From Prevotella sp. BV3P1 (lineage in GTDB: Bacteria; Bacteroidota; Bacteroidia; Bacteroidales; Bacteroidaceae), in the NCBI RefSeq assembly GCF_000479005.1, contig NZ_AWXC01000004.1, forward strand, positions 91,593-155,592: a DNA stretch of 64,000 bases. Reading direction: 5' to 3'. The position numbers and the translations under genes were made by a program. Positions 43,003-52,529 of the stretch are shown piece by piece; the first letter of the stretch is position 1, and the number at the start of each line of letters is the position of its first letter. The notes beneath the pieces are model-generated. The model saw only the letters and a program-made list of their open reading frames with translations, did not search any database and had not been told where the DNA came from.

Positions 43003-45615
43003 ATGAATAAGAAAAGGATGAAGCAATATCTTAATTACATATTTATCACCATACTCATTGGTACGTTGTTCCCACTGGTTGGCAACGCGCAATCCATCAC
43101 CGTGTCGGTGCCGTCCCATGTGTCAGTAGGAGAGAACTTCAGACTGTCGTACACCATCAACACACAAGAGGTAGACGATTTCAGAGCAGGTAACGTTCCA
43201 GATGCTATCGAGGTGATTGCAGGGCCGTACACATCCAGCCAATCGAGCTTTCAGATGGTCAACGGTCATACCAGTAGTTCGTCTTCCATCACTTACACCT
43301 ATACGTTGTATGCCTCCAAGAACGGAACGTACACCATACCGGCAGCACGTGCACGTATCAACGGCAAGACCATCACGTCGAAAACTGCGAAAGTAACTGT
43401 GTCAGGTACCGCACGACAGAACAATGGTGCGCCTCAGATGCACGATGACTATGCTGGGGAGGCACAAATGAGAAAGGCTGGTAGCAAGATATCGGGTAAC
43501 GATTTGTTCATCAAGGTGAGTGCCAACAAGCGAAGAGTGCATGAACAGGAACCCGTCCTGCTGACCTATAAAGTATATACGCTCGTCGACTTGACACAAC
43601 TGGAGGGTAAGATGCCCGACTTGACAGGCTTTCACACGCAGGAAATCAAGTTGCCACAGCAGAAAAACTTCCATGTGGAAAAGGTCAATGGAAAAAACTA
43701 TCGCTGCGTTACATGGAGCCAGTATGTCATGTATCCGCAAGTAACCGGAAAATTAGAAATTCCCAGTATCACCTTCAAAGGCATCGTTGTCCAGCAGAAC
43801 AGGGCTGTCGATCCCTTCGAAGCATTCTTCAACGGAGGCTCTGGTTATGTGGAAGTAAAACGCAATATCGTGGCACCAGGATTGACAGTGCAGGTAGACC
43901 CATTGCCTAAGCGTCCATCAGATTTCTCTGGTGGGGTGGGAAAATTCAACCTTTCAGCTTCGGTCAATCACACGGAAGTGAAAGCTGGCGAACCTATATC
44001 TCTTCGTGTAGTTGTGGGAGGCGTAGGTAATCTGAAACTGATAAAACAGCCTGACGTTGCATTCCCTAAAGACTTTGACAAGTATGATGCGAAGATAACC
44101 GATAAAACCAAATTGACGGCAAATGGTGTTGAAGGCAATATGATTTATGACATACTGGCGGTTCCCAGAAATCAGGGACAGTATGACATACCTCCCATTG
44201 CGTTTACTTATTACGACACAGGCCTGAATGGTTACAAAACCATCAAGACACAGGCTTTCAAGATCAACGTAAAGAAGGGTGATGGTAAAGGCTCTTCGGT
44301 TGCAGACTATCGACAGGAGAAGGCTAACGACATCAGAGGTCTTAAACTACAAAAGGTGAGAATGCACCGTGTGGATGAGTTCTTCTTTGGTTCTCCGCAA
44401 TATTGGGTGAGCTTGTTGGTGCCGCTGTTGGCATTTATCATCTTGTTGGTTGTGTTCCGCAAACGTGCTTTAGACCATGCAGACATTGTGAAAATGCGTG
44501 GTAAGAAAGCCAACAAAGTGGCGACCAGGCGACTGAAGAAAGCCAGAAACCTCATGGAACACAATAAACAAGCCGAATTCTATGATGAAGTATTGCATGC
44601 CTTGTGGGGATATGTCAGTGATAAATTGAACATGCCAGTCGAACAGTTGACTCGAGAGAACATCGCTGACAATTTGCTACAGCAGGCTGTTGATAGCAAA
44701 ACTATCGATACATTTATCTCGGCACTGGATGAATGTGAGTTTGAAAGATATGCCCCAGGTGACCCATCGGGTAATATGAATAAGACGATTGACTCAGCTA
44801 TGACCGCGATTATGGAAATAGAAAATGTGATGAAAACGAGCTCAAAACATAAAAACAACTCGACTGTTCATAGCAAAACATTTTTGTTTTGCGTGTTGAT
44901 GGTGTTCGTTTCACTTTCAGCTTCGGCCATCACCAAGGAGAACGCCGATACCGAATATAAACGAGGCAATTATCAACAGGCCATCAAGGATTATGAGGAA
45001 TTGCTCAAAAAAGGCGTCAATGCTGACTTGTACTATAATTTGGGAAACGCATACTATCGTACAGATAATATCACACAGGCCATCCTTGCCTACGAACGTG
45101 CGCTGATGTTGTCTCCGGGTGACGATGACATTCGTTTCAATTTGCAGTTTGCCACCTCAAAGACTATAGACAAGATTACCCCAGAGAGCGAAATGTTTTT
45201 CGTTACCTGGTATCACTCATTGGTCAATTTTACGAGTGTTGACAACTGGGCTGTCATGGCAATTGCATCCATTGTATTGGTGTTGCTGCTTGTGCTCATG
45301 TTTCTTTTTGGCCCCAACGAGTTGTTGCGAAAGATTGGCTTTTATGGCGGATGCTTGTTCTTTATCCTCTTTGTTTTCTGTAACTTCTTTGCTTATCAGC
45401 AGAAGAATAATCTTCAAAACAGGACGGCAGCCATTGTCATTGCTCCATCCGTCGCAGTCAAGAAGACACCAGCTAATGGAAGTGCAGACGAGTTTGTCAT
45501 CCATGAGGGCACAAAGGTGGACATCACGGACAAAGGACTCAAAGATTGGCGTGGCATCCGCCTAGCTGATGGGAGAGAAGGGTGGCTGCAAACCCGTCAG
45601 ATAGAAGAAATATAA
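43003..45615 (+). CDS. BatD-BatE fusion protein, Bat operon
   Basis: A single 870-residue frame joining two usually separate Bat proteins. Residues 1-610 are BatD: signal peptide (YIFITILIGTLFPLVGNAQS), beta-rich periplasmic domains (SHVSVGENFRLSYTINTQEV, GVGKFNLSASVNHTEVKAGE), helix YWVSLLVPLLAFIILLVVF and a cytoplasmic helical domain (LHALWGYVSDKLNMPVEQLT). Residues 620-870 are BatE: an internal signal-like helix (KTFLFCVLMVFVSLSASA), TPRs (QAIKDYEELLKKGVNADLYY, AILAYERALMLSPGDDDIRF), two more helices and an SH3-like end (AVKKTPANGSADEFVIHEGT, GREGWLQTRQIEEI). No stop or frameshift lies at the junction near 44826, though an in-frame ATG does. Periplasmic SH3 and TPRs are predicted. Confidence 0.88.
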   Translation: MNKKRMKQYLNYIFITILIGTLFPLVGNAQSITVSVPSHVSVGENFRLSYTINTQEVDDFRAGNVPDAIEVIAGPYTSSQSSFQMVNGHTSSSSSITYTYTLYASKNGTYTIPAARARINGKTITSKTAKVTVSGTARQNNGAPQMHDDYAGEAQMRKAGSKISGNDLFIKVSANKRRVHEQEPVLLTYKVYTLVDLTQLEGKMPDLTGFHTQEIKLPQQKNFHVEKVNGKNYRCVTWSQYVMYPQVTGKLEIPSITFKGIVVQQNRAVDPFEAFFNGGSGYVEVKRNIVAPGLTVQVDPLPKRPSDFSGGVGKFNLSASVNHTEVKAGEPISLRVVVGGVGNLKLIKQPDVAFPKDFDKYDAKITDKTKLTANGVEGNMIYDILAVPRNQGQYDIPPIAFTYYDTGLNGYKTIKTQAFKINVKKGDGKGSSVADYRQEKANDIRGLKLQKVRMHRVDEFFFGSPQYWVSLLVPLLAFIILLVVFRKRALDHADIVKMRGKKANKVATRRLKKARNLMEHNKQAEFYDEVLHALWGYVSDKLNMPVEQLTRENIADNLLQQAVDSKTIDTFISALDECEFERYAPGDPSGNMNKTIDSAMTAIMEIENVMKTSSKHKNNSTVHSKTFLFCVLMVFVSLSASAITKENADTEYKRGNYQQAIKDYEELLKKGVNADLYYNLGNAYYRTDNITQAILAYERALMLSPGDDDIRFNLQFATSKTIDKITPESEMFFVTWYHSLVNFTSVDNWAVMAIASIVLVLLLVLMFLFGPNELLRKIGFYGGCLFFILFVFCNFFAYQQKNNLQNRTAAIVIAPSVAVKKTPANGSADEFVIHEGTKVDITDKGLKDWRGIRLADGREGWLQTRQIEEI

Positions 45616-45641
45616 TACATTATTAATATAGTATCCTGAAG

Positions 45642-46340
45642 TTGAATATACAAGCATTAACCGATCTGGATCATCAACTGCTGTTTGCGCTGAATGGTTC
45701 CGATTCATTGTTTCTAGATGGAATAATGATAACCTTAACGTCCAGTGTGACGTGGATTCCTCTGTATGTCACCTTGTTTTATCTTGTTATCAAGAACAAT
45801 GAGACGATGATACAGATATTTCTCGTCATTGGTTTTGCTACCTTGTGCTTGCTCCTTTCATCTGGAATGGCCGATGCCTTTATCAAGCCATTGGTGGGTA
45901 GGATTCGTCCTTGTAACGATCCGATGCTGAAATACCAAATCGATGTGGTTGACCAATATCGTCCAAGAACTTTTAGTTTCTTTTCAGGTCATGCGTCCAA
46001 CACGTTTTCTATTGCCCTGTTTCTCTGTCTGTTAGTCAGAAGTAGTTTGTTCAGCATCTTTATGATCACTTGGTCTCTGCTCAATGCCTATACCAGACTA
46101 TACTTAGGTGTGCATTATCCAAGTGACGTTCTGGTAGGATTCGCTTGGGCAACCGTCGTTGGATTCAGTACCTATTGGATGTATTGTCGGGTGAATCGAA
46201 AGCTCTCAGCCAATGCAAATTACATCTCGAGTCAGTACACCCAAACGGGGTATAACTATAAGGACGTTCATCTTGTTATCTTAGTGATGTCTGTATCTTA
46301 CATGTATGCTATATTTAGAGGATTAGTGTTGTTTACTTAA
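45642..46340 (+). CDS. PAP2-family membrane phosphatase
   Basis: A 232-residue membrane protein with about five to six helices and the three PAP2 signatures: KPLVGRIRP (KX6RP), SFFSGHASN (SGH) and TRLYLGVHYPSDVL (RX5HX3D). It should dephosphorylate a lipid phosphate or pyrophosphate (phosphatidic acid, undecaprenyl-PP or lipid A precursors) at the outer face of the inner membrane. TTG 45642 is the only reasonable start, 26 nt after batE, so the gene may be read with the Bat operon. queA starts 23 nt downstream. Confidence 0.9.
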   Translation: MNIQALTDLDHQLLFALNGSDSLFLDGIMITLTSSVTWIPLYVTLFYLVIKNNETMIQIFLVIGFATLCLLLSSGMADAFIKPLVGRIRPCNDPMLKYQIDVVDQYRPRTFSFFSGHASNTFSIALFLCLLVRSSLFSIFMITWSLLNAYTRLYLGVHYPSDVLVGFAWATVVGFSTYWMYCRVNRKLSANANYISSQYTQTGYNYKDVHLVILVMSVSYMYAIFRGLVLFT

Positions 46341-46363
46341 TGAAGGTAAGAACGAAGAAATAA

Positions 46364-47662
46364 ATGGATACAAAACATATACATATTAGTGATTATCAAT
46401 ACGATTTGCCAGATGATCGTATAGCAAAATTTCCTATTGCACAGCGCGATCACAGTAAACTGCTTTTGTACAATCAAGGCAAAGTCAGTGAAGATGTGTT
46501 CTATCATCTGAAAGATCATCTCCCGCAGGGGGCATTGATGATTTTCAACAACACCAAAGTCATCCAGGCGCGAATGTACTTTATGAAAAGTACGGGTGCC
46601 AGAATAGAGGTGTTCTTGATGGAACCGGCCGCTCCAACTGATTACGAACAGATTTTCCAGACAAAGGGACACTGTGCATGGTACTGCATGATTGGCAATT
46701 TGAAGAAATGGAAAGAAGGGCCTCTTTCTCGTTCTTATGAAATAAAAGGGCGTAGTCTTACGCTGACTATAACCAGGAAAAGTCAGCAAAAAGAGGATAA
46801 TACAGAGGGAAATCTACTGCTGTCAGCACCTGCTACTCATCATTGGGTAGAGTTTGATTGGGATGCAGAAGATATTAGTTTTTCCGAAATATTAGAAGAT
46901 ATGGGCGAGCTGCCCATTCCTCCTTACCTCAATCGAGAAACACAAGAGAGCGACAAGACCACTTATCAGACCGTGTATTCCAAGATAAAAGGGTCGGTGG
47001 CAGCTCCAACCGCAGGTTTACACTTTACCAACGATGTGCTCAAGTCGTTAGACGAGCATGGTATCGATAGGGAAGAGGTTACCCTTCATGTCGGAGCAGG
47101 AACGTTTAAACCGGTGAAAAGTCAAGAGATAGAAGATCATGACATGCACACCGAGTATATCTGCGTACACCAACAAACGTTGGAGAAGTTGTTGCGACAC
47201 GATGCAAGTGCTATCGCAGTAGGTACAACCAGTGTGCGGACATTGGAAAGTTTGTATTATATGGGGGGGTATTTGTCAACACACCCCGATGCCTCAGAAG
47301 CCGAGCTACATGTCAATCAATGGGCTCCTTACGAGAGAATGCGAGAGGATGGAACCACGGAACAGTTGGATGGCGGATTGATAGACGGCATCACACCGAT
47401 GCAAGCGATACAAAACGTCCTCGACTATCTCAAGCGTAATCAATTAGGAGCCTTGCACAGCTCAACCCAAATCATCATTGCACCAGGCTATGAATACAAG
47501 ATTGTGAAGATGTTGATTACCAACTTCCATCAACCACAGAGCACGCTGTTGCTGCTGGTCAGTGCATTCGTTCATGGCGACTGGCGTAAGATTTACGACT
47601 ATGCGCTGGCACACGACTTCCGTTTTCTCAGTTATGGCGACAGCAGTTTGCTGATACCTTAA
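46364..47662 (+). CDS. queA: S-adenosylmethionine:tRNA ribosyltransferase-isomerase
   Basis: A 432-residue enzyme that transfers the ribosyl part of SAM to the preQ1 base in tRNA during queuosine synthesis. Typical segments: YDLPDDRIAKFPIAQRDHSK, MIFNNTKVIQARM, GELPIPPYLNRE, SVAAPTAGLHFT, VTLHVGAGTFKPV and the C-terminal TNFHQPQSTLLLLVSAFVHG. It is longer than the Escherichia coli protein (about 356 residues), with extra sequence near 120-165 and 300-350, as usual in Bacteroidota. Start ATG 46364. Confidence 0.96.
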   Translation: MDTKHIHISDYQYDLPDDRIAKFPIAQRDHSKLLLYNQGKVSEDVFYHLKDHLPQGALMIFNNTKVIQARMYFMKSTGARIEVFLMEPAAPTDYEQIFQTKGHCAWYCMIGNLKKWKEGPLSRSYEIKGRSLTLTITRKSQQKEDNTEGNLLLSAPATHHWVEFDWDAEDISFSEILEDMGELPIPPYLNRETQESDKTTYQTVYSKIKGSVAAPTAGLHFTNDVLKSLDEHGIDREEVTLHVGAGTFKPVKSQEIEDHDMHTEYICVHQQTLEKLLRHDASAIAVGTTSVRTLESLYYMGGYLSTHPDASEAELHVNQWAPYERMREDGTTEQLDGGLIDGITPMQAIQNVLDYLKRNQLGALHSSTQIIIAPGYEYKIVKMLITNFHQPQSTLLLLVSAFVHGDWRKIYDYALAHDFRFLSYGDSSLLIP

Positions 47663-47785
47663 TCAAGTTTACCACTCGATGTCACGTCGGATGATAACAG
47701 ACTAATCGTTGAACGGCCATGTGCTGGACACGTTTGGCAGGGCAAGTAGAAATAAACATGTTGGATATTTACATTTTTTTATAAG

Positions 47786-48958
47786 ATGAAGATAGGTGAT
47801 AAAGTAAGTTTTCTCAGTGAGTCTGGCGGTGGTATCATCGCAGGATTCCAAGGAAAAAACATTGTATTGGTAGAGGATGAAGATGGTTTTCAGATTCCTA
47901 CTCCCATCAATGAAGTGGTGCTTGTTCGAGAAGACGATTATAGCACCAGCAAAGTTGTGAGTTCCCTTTCACCGAAACCTACTTCCGTGAAGCAGGCCAT
48001 CAGCCATGCTGAAATGGATGAGGAGGAGGAAGAGATAGAGCAAGACCCGGCTGACAAGGAGATTACCTTCCGTGCTCCGGTAGAAGAACGTAAAGGTGGC
48101 AATCAACTTAGTTGCTATCTTGCCTTTGTACCATTGGATATCAAGGAGGTGACCCATACGAGATTCGAATGTTATTTGGTGAACGACAGCAACTATTATG
48201 TTCGATTCACTTACCTTGCAGCAGAAGGACAGAGCTGGACATTGAAAGCTACGCAAGAGGTAGAGCCTAATACGAAAGAATTTATCGAGGAGTTTGGTCG
48301 TGAGGATTTAAATGAATTGGGTCGGGTAGCCATTCAACTGATAGCCTACAAGCGTGAGAAACCATTCATCTTGAAACCTGTAGTGGATGTGCAGTTCAGA
48401 ATCGATCCGGTGAAGTTCTACAAGCTTCACACCTTCGAAGAGAACGACTTCTTTGAGCAGCCAGCCTTGTTATACACCATCATCGAAAATGATAAAACCG
48501 CGCGTCCGTTGGTTGTAGACCCAACAGCTTTGAAGGCTGAGATGTACCAAAAGGCTGAACAAGATCACACCAAAGTTGCAACATCGGCAAAAACAAAGAC
48601 CGATCCCTACATGAGCCGGTACGATGACAAGCGCCGAAAAGGTAATCCTTTTGTGATGAAGCATCGGGGTGATGACAATCTTCTGGTGGTTGACCTGCAT
48701 GCCAACGAGTTGTTGGACTCTACTGCGGGCATGAGTGCCACGGATATTCTGAATTACCAATTGAAGAAGTTTCGTGATACTTTAGCTGAGTATGCTAATA
48801 AGAAGGGACAAAAAATCATCTTCATCCATGGTAAAGGTGAGGGTGTGCTGAGGCGAGCGCTCATCAATGACCTGAATTATCGCTACAAGAAATATCCATA
48901 CCAGGACGCTAGTTTCCAAGAATATGGTTACGGAGCCACGCAGGTGACGATTAAATAA
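47786..48958 (+). CDS. DUF2027 and Smr-domain protein
   Basis: A 390-residue cytoplasmic protein. The N-terminal part (MKIGDKVSFLSESGGGIIAG, DEDGFQIPTPINEVVLV) resembles a small KOW/SH3-like module; a DUF2027 domain follows (LSCYLAFVPLDIKEVTHTRF, RVAIQLIAYKREKPFI). The C-terminal Smr domain spans about 300-390, with VVDLHANEL (DLH) and IIFIHGKGEGVLRRAL (HGKG), motifs of MutS2-like nucleases acting on nucleic acid. Bacteroidota-typical architecture; target unknown. It is followed by the GGAGTTA repeat cluster. Confidence 0.88.
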   Translation: MKIGDKVSFLSESGGGIIAGFQGKNIVLVEDEDGFQIPTPINEVVLVREDDYSTSKVVSSLSPKPTSVKQAISHAEMDEEEEEIEQDPADKEITFRAPVEERKGGNQLSCYLAFVPLDIKEVTHTRFECYLVNDSNYYVRFTYLAAEGQSWTLKATQEVEPNTKEFIEEFGREDLNELGRVAIQLIAYKREKPFILKPVVDVQFRIDPVKFYKLHTFEENDFFEQPALLYTIIENDKTARPLVVDPTALKAEMYQKAEQDHTKVATSAKTKTDPYMSRYDDKRRKGNPFVMKHRGDDNLLVVDLHANELLDSTAGMSATDILNYQLKKFRDTLAEYANKKGQKIIFIHGKGEGVLRRALINDLNYRYKKYPYQDASFQEYGYGATQVTIK

Positions 48959-48961
48959 GGA

Positions 48962-49067
48962 GGAGTTAAAAGGAGTTATGAGGGGAGTTAATGGGAGTAA
49001 ACGGATAATAGCTTCACAGTATAGTTAAGGAGTTAACGGGAGTTACGGGAGGAGTTAACAGGAGTTA
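48962..49067. repeat. GGAGTTA repeat cluster with 10/12-nt alternation (22-nt period)
   Basis: GGAGTTA occurs at 48962, 48972, 48984, 49029, 49039, 49051 and 49061, and GGAGTAA at 48994. Two blocks of four copies each have spacings 10, 12, 10, that is, a 22-nt repeat of two half units; the blocks are offset by 67 nt. It starts 3 nt after the Smr gene and ends about 100 nt before nadE. The heptamer resembles a Shine-Dalgarno core but no start codons follow at useful distance. Confidence 0.85.
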
Positions 49068-49167
49068 ATGGACATTGCTCTTTCAAATAAAAAGAATTTA
49101 CTGGTAAACTTCAGTTGCTTTCCATTTGCTCCAGTCAAATAATACGAACAACTTTAAATCATACAAT

Positions 49168-51222
49168 ATGAAATCAGGATTTATCAAAGTAGCATGTGCA
49201 GTGCCACTGGTCAAGGTAGCTGACTGCAAGTACAATGTCGAGCAAACTGAAGCTCAGATTGCTCAGGCAGAAGAGCAGGGTGTCGAAATCATCGTCTTTC
49301 CTGAGTTAGGCATCACATCTTACACGTGTCAGGATTTGTTTCAACAGAACCTTTTACTAGATGCGTCAGAAGCTGCTGTACTTCATTTGCTGGACTTTAC
49401 GCGAAAGTTGGACGTCATTGTCATCGTAGGACTGCCTATCATTGTCGGAGATTTGCTCTTAAATTGCGGCATGGTCATTCAGCAAGGACAGATCATTGGG
49501 GTGATTCCAAAGACGTACCTCCCCGATTACAGTGAATTTTATGAGAAAAGATGGTTTGCATCTTCACAAGATTTGAAAGAAACAACCATACGCTATGCCG
49601 GACAGCAAATCGTGGTGACGCCCGACCCACAAATCTTCGTGACTGCCGACGGCGTGCAATTCGGTGTAGAAATATGTGAGGACGTGTGGGCACCCGTTCC
49701 TCCCAGTAATACATTGGCATTGGCAGGTGCCGACATCATCTTCAATCTCTCGGCCAGTGACGCTGTGGTTGGCAAGTACAACTACCTCAAGAGCCTGCTT
49801 TCTCAACAAAGCTCTAGAACCATCACTGGGTATGTCTATGCGGCCAGTGGCTTTGGTGAGAGTACGCAAGACTTGGCTTATGCCGGCAATGGTCTCATCT
49901 ATGAAAAAGGTACCATGCTGGCAGAGGGGAAACGATTCACCTTCGAAGGACAGATGCATGCCGCACAAATAGATATTGAGATGTTAAGAGCCGAGCGTAG
50001 AACCAACTCGACGTATGTCAATGCTCAGCGACAAGTAAATAATTACGCCAAGCAAAAAGGATTCGCTGACAACTTGATTCCTAACCAGTTCGCCATTTTT
50101 AGCAGTGGTTCGACCATTCATTACCTGCAATGCCTGCCATGTCAGCGGTCGGATGACTTCAAGCTTGAGCGTGAGATAGATCCACATCCCTTCCTCCCAG
50201 ATGCAGAACAACTGGATGAAAGCTGTGAGGAGGTACTCAACATCCAGTCGATGGCATTGGCTACGCGCATCAAGCACATTGGCAGTCATAACGTTGTCCT
50301 GGGTATCAGTGGTGGCTTGGATTCTACGTTGGCACTGTTGGTTTGCGCGTTGACGTTTGATCAACTTGGGTACGACCGCAAAGGAATCATCGGTGTGACC
50401 ATGCCTGGCTTCGGAACGACAGACCGAACCTATCACAATGCCATTGGGTTGATGCGCGGACTTGGCATTACCATCAAGGAAATTGATATTCGTAAAAACG
50501 TTAACCAGCATTTTGAAGATATAGGACATGATCCCAATGTACATGACGTGACGTATGAAAACAGTCAGGCTCGCGAGCGCACTCAGATTTTAATGGATTT
50601 GAGCAATAAGCTCGGAGCCTTGGTTGTTGGAACTGGTGATATGTCCGAATTGGCCTTAGGGTGGGCAACTTATAATGGCGACCACATGTCCATGTATGGT
50701 GTTAACGCGGGTGTGCCCAAGACCATGATTAGGTTTTTAGTGCGTTTCTATGCCCAACACCTCACTCGTGAAGACCAGACCTCACGTATCTTGATGGATA
50801 TCATTGATACACCTATCTCACCCGAGTTGACACCCGCCGACGAGCATGGAGATATTAAGCAAAAGACAGAAGATTTGGTGGGCCCGTACGAGTTGCACGA
50901 TTTCTTCCTTTATTATTTCTTACGTTTTGGCTTCCGTCCTCGCAAGATATTCTTATTGGCCAAAAAGGCTTTTGCAGAGACCAAACCGCAGCAGCAAGGT
51001 TTAGAGGGTGACTCGCTTAAGATGATAGGATATTATGATGAGGAAAATATTAAGAAGTGGCTCAAGGTATTTTGCAAGCGTTTCTTCTCTCAGCAATTCA
51101 AGCGTTCATGTTTGCCTGATGGGCCCAAGGTGGTCAGCGTGAGCTTAAGTCCCCGTGGTGATTGGCGCATGCCAAGCGACGCTACCAGCAGACTTTGGTT
51201 AGAAGAGTGTGACAGCTTGTAA
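49168..51222 (+). CDS. nadE: Glutamine-dependent NAD+ synthetase
   Basis: A 684-residue enzyme making NAD from deamido-NAD, ATP and glutamine. The N-terminal nitrilase-type glutaminase domain has IIVFPELGITSYTCQDLF (Glu), PKTYLPDYSEFYEKRWF (Lys) and FGVEICEDVWAP (Cys nucleophile). The C-terminal synthetase domain has VLGISGGLDSTLALLV (PP-loop), GTGDMSELALGWATYNGDH and VNAGVPKTMIRFL. The frame opens at 49126, but MKSGFIKVACAVPLVKVADC at 49168 is the proper start. Single gene after the repeat cluster, followed by a stem-loop. Confidence 0.96.
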   Translation: MKSGFIKVACAVPLVKVADCKYNVEQTEAQIAQAEEQGVEIIVFPELGITSYTCQDLFQQNLLLDASEAAVLHLLDFTRKLDVIVIVGLPIIVGDLLLNCGMVIQQGQIIGVIPKTYLPDYSEFYEKRWFASSQDLKETTIRYAGQQIVVTPDPQIFVTADGVQFGVEICEDVWAPVPPSNTLALAGADIIFNLSASDAVVGKYNYLKSLLSQQSSRTITGYVYAASGFGESTQDLAYAGNGLIYEKGTMLAEGKRFTFEGQMHAAQIDIEMLRAERRTNSTYVNAQRQVNNYAKQKGFADNLIPNQFAIFSSGSTIHYLQCLPCQRSDDFKLEREIDPHPFLPDAEQLDESCEEVLNIQSMALATRIKHIGSHNVVLGISGGLDSTLALLVCALTFDQLGYDRKGIIGVTMPGFGTTDRTYHNAIGLMRGLGITIKEIDIRKNVNQHFEDIGHDPNVHDVTYENSQARERTQILMDLSNKLGALVVGTGDMSELALGWATYNGDHMSMYGVNAGVPKTMIRFLVRFYAQHLTREDQTSRILMDIIDTPISPELTPADEHGDIKQKTEDLVGPYELHDFFLYYFLRFGFRPRKIFLLAKKAFAETKPQQQGLEGDSLKMIGYYDEENIKKWLKVFCKRFFSQQFKRSCLPDGPKVVSVSLSPRGDWRMPSDATSRLWLEECDSL

Positions 51223-51304
51223 ACAGCGAGGACTGTAAATATTCTGTCAAAGCACACGAAAAATGATGTAAGTTAAACAAATGTCATCATTGATGAAACG
51301 ATAA

Positions 51305-51326
51305 GAAGCGTGATTCGTCACGCTTC
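51305..51326 (+). terminator. Stem-loop after nadE
   Basis: GAAGCGTGA / TCACGCTTC perfect 9-bp stem with TTCG tetraloop, 82 nt after the nadE stop. No strong T-tract follows, so moderate confidence. Confidence 0.6.
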
Positions 51327-51355
51327 GCTTCTGCAAAAAATGATTACATAGCTTA

Positions 51356-51403
51356 AGTTTCACTCCCTCATTAACAACAAAAACTGTTTTAGGGAGTGAA
51401 ACT
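51356..51403. terminator. 13-bp inverted repeat overlapping the 3' end of the glycosyltransferase gene
   Basis: AGTTTCACTCCCT (51356-51368) pairs perfectly with 51391-51403; the right arm includes the last codons and stop of the minus-strand gene at 51389. Likely terminator between convergent nadE and glycosyltransferase genes. Confidence 0.55.
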
Positions 51404-52495
51404 TTTGTTATAAAAATCTACATATTGTTTGGCCACCTGCACATAGTCGTGGTGCTTCTTGATATATTCCATGCTTTGTTGTTGAAGCCGTTTCACCCGT
51501 TCGGGATGTAGTACCAGCAACTCCAACTCATGCTCTACGCTTTCATAGGATGGTTCAACGTTGATGATGGGCCTTAGCTCCGTTTCATTCAGTATTTCGT
51601 AATTCTCCGGTTCGCCGCCACCGATGCAGATAATACCTCGGCTCATGGCCTCCAGAGCGTTCATGGATGGCGTATAACTGTATAGTTGATCCAGGATGGC
51701 ATCAGAACCATTCATCATCTTTTTATATTCTTCGAAAGGCACGCTTTCGGCAATTCTCAACTGAACTTGATGGGGATATTTGCGCACGATGGCTTGTGCA
51801 GCAGCCAACATGATGTCCGTTCCTTTGTAGACCGACCGCTCTTTGTTGATGCCAATAAACAATTTTAATTTGCCGTCTTCTTTATTTTTAACAACGTCGT
51901 TGCTTGTTGAAACACGGATAGGATAGGGGATGAAGGTTGTTTTTTGTGGGAAGATTGGCTGATAACATGCCCAATATTCATACAATCCAGCTATAATGCC
52001 ATGGCAAGAGTTTGCGATATATTCGTTCAACTGTTGTTTATCAGTGCCCAGCCAGTCTTTTCGTTCTTTCAGTGCATCGGGTGTATTTCTCAGTTCGTGT
52101 CCCATGTTAAAATCGCTATAGCGCAATGGCATGGTGGTGCAACACGTTTTTACCCAATAGTAGTCCATGCCAAAGGCTGCCAAAAATATCTTCCGATTGT
52201 GTCTGCGCAAATAATGGTATATGGGTTCGATGCGGTGTGCCTTTAGTTCGAGGAACATGGGGTTGATGAGCTGCACCACATCAAAACCTCGAAGTTTGGG
52301 CAAGAGTGCATACAGTCTTGCCAGATAAGAGATGCCTCCCATCTTGCCCAGTTTCCTTGTCAGGTTAATGTCACGGGGATAATTTTTCCAGAAATCGCCA
52401 TTGGAAAGAACCGTCACTTGGTGGCCAAGCTGGCGTAAGCCTTCTGCCAAGGTCCAGTGTACGTTACTATATTCTCCAAGGAGTAGTATTTTCAT
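51389..52495 (-). CDS. GT-B glycosyltransferase (family 4-like)
   Basis: A 368-residue cytoplasmic glycosyltransferase for surface polysaccharide. N-terminal Rossmann half begins MKILLLGEYSNVHWTLAEGL; the C-terminal half carries LKLFIGINKERSVYKGTDIM and MNALEAMSRGIICIGGGEPE, the EX7E-type nucleotide-sugar site. Sugar and linkage cannot be told. It is 34 nt downstream of a GT2 gene on the same strand and near a flippase and a Wza-like gene, which suggests an exopolysaccharide or capsule role. The final codons lie inside an inverted repeat. Confidence 0.86.
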   Translation of the reverse strand: MKILLLGEYSNVHWTLAEGLRQLGHQVTVLSNGDFWKNYPRDINLTRKLGKMGGISYLARLYALLPKLRGFDVVQLINPMFLELKAHRIEPIYHYLRRHNRKIFLAAFGMDYYWVKTCCTTMPLRYSDFNMGHELRNTPDALKERKDWLGTDKQQLNEYIANSCHGIIAGLYEYWACYQPIFPQKTTFIPYPIRVSTSNDVVKNKEDGKLKLFIGINKERSVYKGTDIMLAAAQAIVRKYPHQVQLRIAESVPFEEYKKMMNGSDAILDQLYSYTPSMNALEAMSRGIICIGGGEPENYEILNETELRPIINVEPSYESVEHELELLVLHPERVKRLQQQSMEYIKKHHDYVQVAKQYVDFYNKSFTP

Positions 52496-52529
52496 ATGCG
52501 GTTGCTGTCAAATCGGTATGGTGAACATG

